64,000 bases of DNA from Isoetes taiwanensis (Eukaryota; Streptophyta; Lycopodiopsida; Isoetales; Isoetaceae): contig JAJEKV010000054.1 of NCBI GenBank assembly GCA_021234155.1, forward strand, positions 186,001 through 250,000, read 5' to 3'. The position numbers were made by a program, and so were the translations under genes. The notes under the pieces were generated by a model. It saw only the letters and a list, made by a program, of their open reading frames with translations. It did no database searches and was not told where the DNA came from. How positions within the stretch are numbered: the stretch's first letter is position 1; each line of letters opens with the position of its first letter. Positions 47,112 through 57,775 of this stretch are shown one piece after another.

Positions 47112-47360
47112 ATGGCCGCTGTGAACGAAAATTGCACTATGCCGACAAACTGCCAGGAGTGGATTACCTGTAAGATGAATGATCTGGACCTTTGGAAATG
47201 CCGTAACCGCGGCATTCCGATGGACGGGTGGTGCAGTGGGATGGCTGAGCATCCCGACCCGCTGACAAATGCCATGGAGGTGGTGCTGCATCTGCGCTGG
47301 GATCCTGAGCAAAACCTCTACCACATCCTCCGCATAACCTCTGCTCCAAACCCGGAGTAG
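47112..47360 (+). CDS. Conserved antisense ORF of the Athila/Tat-like element (copy B)
   Basis: This is an intact 82-codon frame on the strand opposite the retrotransposon genes, between integrase and the post-pol sense ORF. It encodes MAAVNENCTMPTNCQEWITC... and ends ...LRITSAPNPE. The copy A product is about 79% identical by eye with the same length and end, although much of the sense coding in copy A is badly broken. It has four cysteines and five tryptophans, no membrane segment and no domain I know. Its own TATA/CCAAT promoter lies directly upstream. Antisense ORFs in this position are recorded for Tat-clade elements of angiosperms, with unknown function. It could also be a host-derived gene. 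Confidence 0.68.
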   Translation: MAAVNENCTMPTNCQEWITCKMNDLDLWKCRNRGIPMDGWCSGMAEHPDPLTNAMEVVLHLRWDPEQNLYHILRITSAPNPE

Positions 47361-47492
47361 GGGTAGTTTTAACTTAGGATTTTGTAAATAGGGCTCTGCC
47401 CATTTTGTAAATAGGGCTCTGCTCATAGCGGATGTATATGGGCAATGCCCACTTTTGTTTTCCGCCTCTATTATAAATATAAATATGCCGCT

Positions 47493-50400
47493 TTAGTCAC
47501 TATATGTGGAGTCAGAATTTTGTTGTGCATCATGTGTATGACTGTCTGTATCTTCTGTATGAAATGGTTTTAGGCGAAAGCCATTAACGAGTGTAGGTAA
47601 TGGAGTGCCATCTAATTCGGCCAGCTTGAAAACGCTGGGTTGGACAACTTGAATGATTTGATAAGGACCAAGCCATCTGAACTTTAACTTCCCTGGAAAA
47701 TTTTTGTAACGAGAATCATAAAGCAAAACCAAATCACCTTCTTGAAAAGTTTTGGCTTTCAGATGTTTGTCATGCAAAGATTTCCTTAACTTTGACCATG
47801 AAGAACCCGAATATATGCATCTCGCCTAAGTTCGTCCAACTGTTCTAGTTGGTAAACTCGTTCTTGAAGAGCTGCAGGTGGGTTATGAGTGGTAGCAAGT
47901 TGAAAACGGAGTGTCGGAAGAACATATTCAAAGGGCATCAAGGCTTCTTGTCCATAAACCAATTTAAAAGGAGTATGACCAGTAGCAATCTTGAAACAGC
48001 AGTTGTAGGCCCAAAGAACAGTAGGTAGCTTTTCTTGCCAATCCGTGCGAGAGACATCACAGATTTTCTTCAGAATAGTGATGAGAGTCTTGTTGGTGCT
48101 TTCAGCCAAACCATTCCCTTGAGGATAGTAAGGAGTGCTTTTGCGATGATGGATCAGCAGATAATCCGTCAGCTCTTTGATGGTGTGATTGACAAAATGA
48201 ACACCGCAATCACTGACCAGTTCCGTGGGACAGCCAAAACGCGTGATGATGTGCGTATAGAGGACCTTGGCTATGCTTGCGGCTGTGCTGTCTGGAAGAG
48301 CACAAGCCTCAGCCCATTTGGTAGCGTAATCAGTGATGACCAGAATGTAGCGGGCACGGGTGTGCCGCGTGGGAGGATCCATGGGCCCCACAAACCATTT
48401 GCTGAAGGGAAGTGGCGTGGCGACCGGCGTCAACGGGAGTGCGTCACGGGCCGTGGGCCGATCCACACGCTGACAGACATCACACGTGCGGACGTGAGCG
48501 TGGGCATCCTTGAAGAGCGTGGGCCAGAAATAGCCTGCGAGGAGTATTTTGCGTGCCGTGGTGTCACCATGAAAATGACCACCACCAAGCCCCTCATGGG
48601 CGTGTCGAACGATATCGGGCACTTCATGAGGAAGAACACAGCGTCGAAGGACCATATCTTTGCCCCGTTTGTACAGATGGCCCGCAACCATGGTATAGTC
48701 ACGGACCTCACGGAGAAACTGACGGCGGCGTGATTGAAACTTTGCGGGAGAGAGCGTGGGATCTTCTGAGGGAAGAGCACCGGTGAGAAGATACTGCTGA
48801 AAATCATGAAACCAATGGGGCGTGGCCGTGACCAAAAACAGCTGAGCGTCAGGAAAGGCATCTGAAACACCCGTGGCGGATCATCGGTGTGGATGCGTGA
48901 GAGATAATCCGGTACGACATGAGATTTGCCAGCTTTATGAATGATTTCAAAAGGAGCGGATTCTTGCAGCAGAAGGACCCAACGAGCAATTATGCCCGTG
49001 GGCGTGGACTTGTTGATCAAATAAAGAAGTGCCTGATGGTCAACAAAGAATTTGATCTGACTGCCCAACAAATAATGACGGAAGCGTTGGACACAAAAAA
49101 TTAAGCCCAATGCCTCCCTCTCGGTGGCAGAGTAGTTGCGCTCAGCAGGATTGAGTTTTCTGCTGGCATAACGATTCGGTTTATCTGTGTGCGTGTCAAA
49201 TGCTTGTGAGAGAACAACACCTATAGCAAATGCGGAGACATCAATATGAACATGAAAAGGCTTGTCCCATTGAGGAGGAACAAGCAAAGGGGCCTGAGTA
49301 AGCAAGATCTTCAACTGTTGGAAAGCAGCATCCGCCGGGAAATTCCAAGCCCAAGTGGATTCATCACCCGTGAGTTTATGAATGGGATCAGCAATGGTTG
49401 CAAGTCCAGGAATGAAGGTGGAATAATAGTTTACCTTGCCCAGGAAAGAACGTCCTTGATATTAGATGGTGCGTGAGCTTTAAGCACGCAACTGATTTTA
49501 GCAGGATCTGTGGTGATACCTGCTTTACTGACCACATGTCCTAACAGAACACCAGAGGTGACGCAGAAGGTGCATTTCTCAGGATTGAGACTGATGCCAG
49601 ATTCATCACATTTCTGAAAAACAAGTTCTAATTTATCCAGGTGGTCATCCATGGAACTGTAGGCGGAAAAGTCATCTTGAAAAATCTGGAGGAAGGGTTT
49701 CTCCTTCATATAATCATGAAAAACTGAGAGCATGATGCGTTGAAACGTGGATGGAGAGTTTGATAACCCAAAAGGAACCACCTTGTAGGCAAAAGTGCCC
49801 CACGGGGTGGTGAAAGTAGTCTTAAGTTGATCAGCTTCTTTGATGGAAATTTGATTGTAGCCTGAAAAACCATCCATGAAGGAGTACATTTCATGACCAG
49901 CAACCTCTTCCAGAACCTGGTCTGTGAAGGGAAGCGGGAAGTGATCACGCTCCGTGACCTGATTGAGTTTGCGATAGTCCACGCAAACGCGGATCTTACC
50001 GTTGTGTTTAAGAGCAATGACGATGGGGCTCACCCATTCAGAATGTTTGACCTTGTAGATCAAACCTGCAGCTAGAAGTTTGTCAATTTCAGCCTTGACT
50101 CGGTCACGGTATTTTGGGTTGAGCCGGTACTGTCGTTGCTATATAGGACGTGCATCGGATTTGGTAGGAATGGTGAGTTCCCCCAAGTCTTTGTTGATAC
50201 CCCGAAGATCTTTATAGCTCCAGGCAAAAATATGTTTGAACTTTTTGAAGAGCGTGATGGCGCGTGCTCGATAGGTGGTCGGAAGATTGGCAACTAGGCG
50301 GACTGGCTGATTGTTGCCAACGTCCACAATCTCCACCTCAGGAGTTTGAATGCGAGGAACAACTTCCGTGTCATGAACAATATGAGCAGGAGGTTGAAAC

Positions 50401-51140
50401 ATGACAGGAGGAGCTGCATTTTGTGTTGTGAAGAAAAGCGGTTGCTGAGCGTCATCGAACAGTGGTTGCTTCATGACAGCATGAACGTCCAGCGTGGCAT
50501 GAGAAAGTTCTGTGTCGGAAAAATGGTCAAGACGCTGAATTCTGTTGCAAGGAGCCAGGTAAGGGTCGAGCAGAGCTGCCACAGCCTGGTCCTGATCCAG
50601 AGTCATCTCTCTCCAGGGATCAGCATATTCAGGGTAGGATGAAAGAGGCAGACTCGCTGGTGGAGCCTGAACCTGATAGATATTCTGCGCTTCTTCAGAA
50701 TCAGTGTCGGAGAGAGAAGGTTCGGCATGTTCAACAGATATGATCTTGCCAGTTTCCAAATCCATGGTAGCATTGAGATGACCATCTGTAATGACGAGCT
50801 GGTCCGTGGCCCAGTAATGAATACTTTTGGCCTGGCGGAGAAAAGGTCTGCCAATCAACATTTCATAATCACTGGGATCTTCACCGGCTTTCCAAACACC
50901 GAATTCTAGAGGGAATTGTAAGTCGCCTATATTGATGTGAAGCTATGGCGTGACGCCTTGAGGGCGCGTGATATGGCCATTGGCCAACTTGATATCATAA
51001 GGGGCACGGTGAAGTTGCTTGATGCCCAATTGCTTTCTAAGTTTATCTGTGATAAGATTGACAGCACTACCTCCATCGATTTGAACATGATTGACTTGTT
51101 GATTGTCCACTGTGGCATGTACCGTGGGTGTGGAGGTAGC
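47493..51140 (-). mobile_element. pol region of copy B (protease, RT, RNase H, integrase)
   Basis: The parts read from high to low coordinates. The protease has the HVQIDGGSAVNLI motif near 51.08 kb. A linker follows with LVGRPFLRQAKSIHYW-like text (50.86-50.14 kb). Reverse transcriptase lies at 50.06-49.43 kb (RVCVDYRKLNQ, FMDGFSGYNQISI, DDFSAYSSMDDHL). RNase H lies at 49.3-48.95 kb (HIDVSAFAIGVVLSQ, FFVDHQALLYLINK). Integrase lies at 48.8-47.8 kb (CDVCQRVDRPT zinc finger, FVGPMDPP, YYPQGNGLAESTNKT). The integrase C-terminal domain lies at 47.78-47.49 kb (GDLVLLYDSRYKNFPGKLK). No chromodomain is visible, as expected for Athila/Tat. A few breaks are present; the individual frames are long. 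Confidence 0.88.
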
Positions 51141-51190
51141 CACTGCACGGTGCTTCGATCGGCTCCCGAAATTGAGTTCAGGAGCCAGCC

Positions 51191-51519
51191 GGGTTCGCCC
51201 AAGCAAACCCAGAAAATTCGCCCAGGCGAACCCCTGGGATTTGCCCAAGCAAACCTGCCATCTTGACGTGGCGCTACGTGGCACTAACCTACCGGGTTCG
51301 CCCAGCGAACCCGAACCGGGGTTAGCCAACCGTGCGAACTGGCAGTGCGTTTATTACGTAGGGGCATTTATTACCCCCTGCCGGGTTACATGTCAGATTT
51401 CATAGGGGCATTTATTACCCCCTGCCGGGTTCGCTTGGGCGAACCCACCGGCGGGGGCTACATGTCAGATTTCGTAGGGGCAATTTATTAACCCCTGCCG
51501 GGTTCGCCCAAGCGAACCC
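51191..51519. repeat. Palindrome cluster 1: six copies of a 20-bp unit
   Basis: The unit is GGGTTCGCCCAAGCGAACCC: 8-bp inverted arms around a 4-base loop. Copies lie at about 51191, 51216, 51239, 51294, 51427 and 51500, some with arm changes. The loop is CCAA, CCAG or, at 51427, the flipped TTGG. Two copies sit within longer imperfect hairpins, CCCCTGCCGGG ... CCACCGGCGGGG. Confidence 0.92.
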
Positions 51520-51540
51520 ACCGGCGGGGGCTACACTCAG
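51358..51540. repeat. Three-unit tandem repeat with palindrome presence/absence
   Basis: The unit runs TAGGGGCATTTATTACCCCC ... ACATGTCAGATTTC, three times. Unit 1 (about 51359-51402) joins CCGGGTT directly to ACATGTCAG. Units 2 and 3 have 28 extra bases there, comprising most of the palindrome plus CACCGGCGGGGGCT. The loop is TTGG in unit 2 and CCAA in unit 3. Confidence 0.88.
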
Positions 51541-52890
51541 ATTCTCTCGTGGCATTCTTCGTGCAAATAGGCCAGCCCCTTTGCTGTGCCGATTGCAATT
51601 TTGAGACGAATCGGCCAGGTTAATTGGGCTGCCGGAGCATCTCCAAATAACCACGAATCTAAAGATCCCTTTACCATGTAAGCATAGATCAGGGCTCTGC
51701 GTTTCCCTTCGATGCAATACGCCAGGAGCTGAACCAGGTTCCAGTGATGAATTTTGCTCAGGATTGTTACCTCTGCCAGAAATTCCTTGGAGCCCTGGTT
51801 CGATCCATCCAGCATCTTCACAGCCGCTGCAGTGTTGTTCGGAAGCTTTGCTCTATACACGTTTCCAAATCCTCCCTCTCCCAGTTTTTGCTGGAATCTG
51901 GCAGTGAATTTTTTTAGTTGTTTGTAGGAAAATTGCGGTAGCTTTGCTCCCGATTGTGACTGCTTTAGAATCAAAGCTTCTTCCTGTGCTTCCTTATTCG
52001 ATTTGATCTTGCAAATTGCTAGAATTATGCAGAGCAGAAAGAGCAGGATTATTGCACATGTTGCCCCAACAATTGGCTTCACTAAATGGTTAGACTTAGA
52101 TCTCCTAATTGGTGCTATTCCTGACTTCAGAAATGCTTCAAAAGTGTCGTTTGATACAGATTGGAGAGTACTCACCTCCTGGAAATGAAAGCAAGCCTTA
52201 TCTTGTGCATGGAAAAACGCTGCATTGCAAGAACAATTGATGCTGCATGCCTGGGAGCATGAAGTGGGACTGCTAATACCTCCAATAGGCTCTGCAAATC
52301 TGGTAGCAAAATAGTCAACTTTAGAGATCTGATTCATTATACTGTTTCTTCCACATGAAGAAAGGGGGTTAACAGGGGTTTTGGCAGTCCATACACCTGT
52401 TGTTTTGGCAGAGATCGTATGAACCACAAATTGTTGGCAAATCACAAGTCCGATTTGCGAAAACCGATCCCAGATCTAACCAATACCCAGACGAATGAAA
52501 CCCATATGCTCTAAGATCTCCAAGAGCGGTAAGCTTTAAGATTTTGAATACGAGAAGCTTGTTATCGTATGAAAATGTCTTGATAATCCCATTTGGGAGG
52601 CAACTCTGGTTCCCGCACCAAATAGCTAGAGACATCACGGAATTCGTCCCATTTGTATTGCAGCTAATATTTGCATAGCGGCTGCAGCGGCTAATATTTG
52701 CATAAACTGTGCTATAGGGAGATGTAGATTGAGATGTATAAACTGTGCTAAAGAAGTAGAGAGATGGAGATTGAGATGTTGTATGAATCGACCAAGAGGC
52801 ATAACAGAGGCGGCCATCTGAATCTGAATTATAATAGAGATTGAGAACCACTGCTTCAGATTTGACTTGCAAAGAAAACTTACCTGGGCT
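51541..52890 (-). pseudogene. Captured S-domain (SD2/G-type lectin) receptor-like kinase fragment
   Basis: On the same strand as the retrotransposon but unrelated to it, a host gene fragment runs in this order. First is the end of a B-lectin domain (GKFSLQVKSEAVVLNLYYN). Next is an S-locus glycoprotein segment (GDLRAYGFHSSGYWLDLG, CDLPTICGSYDLC). Then comes a PAN/EGF-like cysteine region (CSQACSINCSCNAAFF), a membrane span (IVGATCAIILLFLLCIILAI) and a kinase N-lobe (LGEGGFGNVYRAKL, AAAVKMLDG). It ends at GLAYLHEECHERI, just before the HRD catalytic loop. It lacks the signal peptide, most of the lectin domain and the catalytic half of the kinase, so it cannot be a working receptor. SD2 kinases usually lack introns, so DNA or RNA capture cannot be told apart. 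It sits between gag and protease, flanked on both sides by palindrome clusters, and is absent from copy A. Confidence 0.88.
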
Positions 52891-52930
52891 GCGAACCCCA
52901 AGAGTCCGCCCCGCCCCCTGCCATGCTTCT

Positions 52931-53285
52931 GGGTTCGCCCAAGCGAACCCGGCAGGGGGCCCTTCGTTGAAAACTCCTGCGTACGACCTGCCACAGACCT
53001 GCGTACGACCTGCCGATCTGACCTGGGGTTCGCCCAGGCGAACCCGGTGGGGTTCTGGGTACGCCGTACCGGCAGCACCCACTTGCGCGTCATCGATCCC
53101 TGCCGCCTGACAGTTAACCGGGGTTTGGGTTCGCCCAAGCGAACCCGGCAGCAATGCCACGCAGGCGATTGCGCCCGCGAACCACCATGCCACGTCCCCT
53201 GCGGGTTCGCCTGGGCGAATCCGCCGGGTTCGCCCAAGCGAATTTATGGGGTTCGCCTGGGCGAACCCGCTACCAGGCGAACCCG
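52931..53285. repeat. Palindrome cluster 2: six full copies and one partial
   Basis: Copies of GGGTTCGCCCAAGCGAACCC or its variants lie at about 52931, 53026, 53127, 53203, 53226 and 53249, with a half copy near 53275. Loops are CCAA, CCAG and CTGG. The cluster borders the upstream side of the captured kinase fragment and mirrors cluster 1 on the other side. Confidence 0.92.
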
Positions 53286-53299
53286 CTTGGCATGTTGAC

Positions 53300-55645
53300 T
53301 CAATTTTGGGAGCCAATAAAGTGGGCGGCCACTGCACCGACCAAAACAGTGGGAAGGGGTAACTGGTCCTTGAGAGCAGGACAGAGTTTCAAAATGGTGG
53401 CAAGACTCAAAGGTATTTTGATCTTGGCAAGCTCTTCTTGGAGTTCCAAAGGAACATGAGAGAACGGATCAGCAGGAGCCAAGGAAGCAGGAGTCTGAGG
53501 TAACGAAGCAGCAACTTCCTTGAGAAGCTCCACCTCTGCAGCGATGTTGGGATATGTCTGAGAGCGTGGAGGGTGAGATGACTGAGGTGCGTCAGGACGC
53601 TGCTGAGCTCTGGTGGTTGCGTGTACATTCGCCAGTGTGCGGCCTTCAGCAGCCTGCATGAGGCTGAGGATACTTTGTCTGACTTTGGGCATGACATGAG
53701 GCATGAGTGTATCCAGATCTGGGGCAAAGTGAACCTTTTTGTCCTCAGCATGAGGGATCGTGTCAACGGCAAAAGCAGGTTGCGTATCATGAGGAAGGAT
53801 TGTCAAGAGGCGTGACGCCCGGGTCTGGCGTGAAACCAAACCCACCCAATTTGACGGTTGAACTGGAGGATTCAGAGCCTGATAAATTTCTTCTTGGGCT
53901 TGTTGATCCATCGGAGGAGTTGCTGCAGGAGCTGGTTGATACCTGGATTGTTGAGGCACGCGTGGTGGTTTTCGAAGAACAGGACGAGGGCCCTGTTTGC
54001 CATTTGCGATCCAAAGTTGATAGGCCGTGAGGCGTACTGACGTGGTTTGATTTGTGCCTGGTAGTTGGACTTGAACTTGAGGAAGTTGAGGGCACGCTGT
54101 GGTGGTATGACCCCATTCCAGACAATGATAGCACTGGGCTTTAGAAGGATCAAAAGGAGGACGGTTGCTTTGTCCCCGTGGTTGCTGAGATTGTTGATAC
54201 TGTTGAGGAGGTTGTGCCTGAAATTGCTGAGGTTGATATGACGTCTGTTGCTGAGGCGTGGTCTGGACTTGATAAACCATTTTCTGCCGGAAGGGTGTAG
54301 GATGAGTACGAGTGCATTCTTCCGTGGCGTGATTGCACATGTTGCAGCGTTTACAATGAGGAGGGCCATTGGTGGAGTTGCACTCATTGGCCAAATGGCC
54401 TTGATATTTGCAGATGTGGCATCAAATTTGACTGCGTTGAGGATTTGAGTGTTGAGGCTGAACTGCAGTCTGAGGTACCATGACAGGAGGAATAAAGGGT
54501 AGCTCCTGGAGGGCCACGCCTCGGGAGGAAACATTAACTGAATGATTGACAAGTTTGATGGCCTACTCCAAAGTCTTGGGGCGCCGGTATTCAGTCATGA
54601 GACGAATAGCCGGAGGAAGTCCCTGGAGAAACCAGACGAGGATCTGGCTTTGCGTGGGGTATTCTTGGAGTTTGCTGAGGAGTATATGAAGACGATCCAC
54701 AAAATCCCGGGCTGATTCCGTGGGCTCTTGCTGAAGATCATTGAGTTGCTTGAGAAGAAGTTGATCATCATCCGTGGTCCCATAATGAGAAAGGAAGGCA
54801 GTCTTCATTTCAGTCCAGTTTTGTTTCCAATGGCTTTTGTTTTCCATGAGCCATTGATGAGGGGATCCACGCAGTGTGGTGGAAAAGATATGGAACTTCA
54901 GTTGAGGTTGAGCGTGACCATTTAGGACAGCCAGAGCCTCAAATTCTTCCATGTGGGCTTGAGCACTTTGATCCAATAGTTTGCCTTTAGTGCTGCCAAA
55001 AGTGGGATAGGTCAGTTTGAGAGTCTGAAAAGAAGATTGTGACTGGCCTTGTGCATAGAGAGGCGGTGTATAAGGAGGAACATAATGGGGCGGAACTTCC
55101 ATGGAGTCCGTATGGGGTGGCAAAGGAGCAGAAAAACCCTGAAGATGTGCAAAAGGAGGTTCCTGTGGTGGAGGACCTCGGGGTCCGTGGTCATGAGGTT
55201 TGAGATCAGTAAGAGTGTAAACTGGAAGAGTTTGTTGAAAAGAAGGGGATTGAGGATAGGTCTGAACCTGGGGAGGGCCGAAAGAGACATGTGGATAACC
55301 CATTCCTCCAGGGGGAGATGATGGTTGTGAAGGCAAAGGAGTATGGCCAGAGGAGATATGAATGTAGGCACTCTCGGGAGTGTGAAAATAAGCTGGAGGT
55401 GGCTGAACAGGTGTATGATGAGGTGACTGAGGTTGGGAACAATGTTTACACGCTGGAGGAGAGCCAGGACGAGAGTGAACACGAGGAGTAGGTGGCGCCG
55501 ACTGAGCTCGTGAGCGAATATGGCCTCCCTCAATATCATAACATGTATCATACATATCTCGAGCAACTTCACGACGTTGATGGCGCTCCAAGCGAGACGC
55601 CGTCTGACTAAGAAGCTCCTCTGGAGTGAAAGCACGAGCAGACAT
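53300..55645 (-). mobile_element. gag region of copy B
   Basis: Read on the minus strand from ATG 55645 (MSARAFTPEELLSQTASRLE). A Pro/His/Ser-rich N-terminus leads to the gag core (FHIFSTTLRGSPHQWLMENK, DDDQLLLKQLNDLQQEPTES). Cysteine-rich knuckles follow (CKRCNMCNHATEEC and CYHCLEWGHTTTAC), then a Pro/Gln-rich tail and a helical end (LATILKLCPALKDQLPLPTV). The last part is shared with copy A at 1.7-2.45 kb. About one break separates the two long open parts. Confidence 0.85.
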
Positions 55646-55692
55646 GATAGAAGAAAGATGGTAAATCAAATCAGACCCGACAGCGGCGATAG

Positions 55693-56289
55693 TGTTTTGG
55701 GTCTGGGTTCGGGAACTCCTGCAAGACAGCCCTTCTGTGAGGACCCGTGGATCAAACAGGAGAATCCGGTAGCTGTGTTACGCGGGATTTGCAAAAGAAA
55801 CAAGGAAAAGAAGGAAAGAGAGAACAAATGAAAACAATAAGAACACAATGATGAGAACAAAACTCTTTGATATCAATGATGATACATGAGCTCTCGCAAT
55901 CGAGAGGAAGCAGAAGTGAGATAAGACCAAAAACTCATCTAGCCCGTGAAGGCTAGCTCTACTCATATATATAGTACAATGGCATTTGGCCCAACATAGA
56001 TACTCTGTCAGATCTCGGTGCCGACTCCTAGAAGGAGGCCTGATTTGCAGGAATGCTGACGGTGCCTCTTAGGGTGCCTGAAGTCACGCTGACGCTGGCG
56101 GTGACAGCCCGTCACTTGTCTGCTCTCGACCTCTTCGTGCCTGTGGCCTTCGTGGTCTGCTGCTTGGCTGGCGGCTTGGGCTTCTGCAGGGCCTTTGACG
56201 ACTGACCTGTGCCTGACTGAGGATCCTTGGCCTTGACCTGGTCCGTCGTGTGCATAAATAGTCCTGTACTAGGACGTACAGGACTAACA
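55693..56289 (-). repeat. 5' LTR of copy B
   Basis: A 597-bp LTR that matches 42940-43542 except for about 14 substitutions and one 6-bp indel. Downstream on the minus strand the sequence reads CTATCGCCGCTGTCGGG. No TGG-type tRNA primer site is visible directly after the LTR end. Confidence 0.95.
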
Positions 56290-56539
56290 AAAGCTCCTGG
56301 CTTCCCCTTCTGATGCTGACGATAAAGAATCCCACAAATTGCTTTGATTAACCCTTGAAGCTTGGGCTGTTGTAGGCTGTGAATTTTTTTTTTATGCTAT
56401 GATAGCATACAGGGGCAAGCAGCAGAGGGGGCAGCCAGCCCGTTATAATCCTTAATCCTTCTAATCCAATCCAAAACAGGATCCCTTGATCAGAAGAGTG
56501 AATCGAGCCATTACCATACATATAATACCACCTCGGGGC

Positions 56540-56762
56540 TATTAACAGTAATGAATAAGAGATTAATCTCCCTGAACAAACACAAATGATATTGTGCTTG
56601 TACACATCATCGATCCATGCCAAAGGACATGATGATGTGGTATGTGTCCATTCATGAAGAGATGCCATTCACATATCTTCACACACTATGTAAAGCCACA
56701 ATCCAGGCTATTTGGATTAACTCTGATCAATACAATTTTCCACAGAATTCTATTTCATAACA
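56540..56762 (+). repeat. 5' LTR of the non-autonomous element
   Basis: A 223-bp direct repeat of 59034-59256, followed at once by the initiator-Met primer site TGGTATCAGAGCC. Confidence 0.93.
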
Positions 56763-57775
56763 TGGTATCAGAGCCTCATTAAAGGCTAAAGAAATTGAGG
56801 GCTGCCTTGTAGAGCAGCCCAAACAAGCAATCCAAGCAATGGAAGCAAATGATCATGGACACAAGAATGCGGAAGAAATTAAGGTTTTCTCAAATCTTAA
56901 ATTTTCATCTCTAAATCTATCTTAAGCAAGCACATAAAGAGCAGCACAATCATGCTGCCATCATATTGCTCATCGAAGCAAAATATTAAGGCTTCTATAC
57001 AAGATTTTTGAATTGGCTACACCCCTGCCAAATTCATGTTAAGGTCCCAGCAATGAAGGCTGTGTAGACCGTAAGTGATGCTGAAGCCATCACATGATGC
57101 TCAGCCTATATCCCAGTGAACAAGACACTGAAGATCTCCAAGCGAGATGCCTCTACGAAGAATCATGTCGTAGAAGAAAATTGCAGAAGAACAAGGTACA
57201 ATAAGCCACCAGAGATTTCCTTGTGTATCAGAGAAATCATGATAGGTGCAATTTTGATGGATCAACTTCTCTTTTATAAGGATTCGACCATTTCCTTAAG
57301 GCATCAAAAGCAACCTCAAAAACTCTACCTTACCTGGCTTATCAAACGCTATACACCAAATTGGTGAATCCGAGACTGCAGACAGCAGAAAATCTGGAGC
57401 AAAACAGGTCGCGGCAAGTTCAGTCTTAATCCATCTATTATGGAAGGACTCGAATTGAGCCTGTCCTCTTTTACAAAAATGACCACTTGCTGTCATATGA
57501 CAGACCAAGAAGTGGTCGAACAAATGACATCTACAGCGAATCCAACAGACGTCAGCGGAAGTCCACCATTTTTTGATCGCAAAATTTTTTTGTGGCAAAA
57601 CGATGCCACGTGGCCAGTACCAAACACCTGCGTCTCAACCGACGCCTCGTTTCCGGCCACAAGACCGCTCCAAACACGATTTCATTTTCACTGTTCCTTC
57701 TTTTGACAAGTTTCTGTTGATGAGCCTGATCACCTCTTCAAAGATTCAAACTTTATAGAAGAAAATCATTCTGAT

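Larger units (their letters stand above)
42935..56294 (-). mobile_element. Complete Athila/Tat-like Ty3/gypsy element (copy B), 13.35 kb
   Basis: The element proper is 42940-56289. It has LTRs at both ends (TGTTAG...AAACA on the minus strand) and AAAGC as a 5-bp target duplication at 42935-42939 and 56290-56294. Minus-strand order: 5' LTR, gag, captured receptor-kinase fragment with palindrome clusters, protease, RT, RNase H, integrase, antisense ORF, post-pol sense ORF region, polypurine tract GGTTGGGGGGAG, 3' LTR. The LTRs differ at about 2-2.5% of sites plus one 6-bp indel, so the insertion is fairly recent, perhaps one to a few million years depending on the rate used. Structurally it looks whole. 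Its reading frames have roughly half a dozen breaks besides the foreign insert. Clade assignment rests on RT and integrase signatures and large size. Confidence 0.92.

Noticed and set aside
48035-48733. 232-codon plus-strand frame opposite integrase of copy B
   Set aside because: Unlike the antisense ORF at 47112, it has no promoter-like signal and its counterpart in copy A is much shorter; it mirrors a conserved sense region.
52841-53459. Plus-strand frames with repeated GFAQANP-like text over the palindrome cluster
   Set aside because: The repeated peptide is produced by the 20-bp palindrome, which is open in several frames on both strands.
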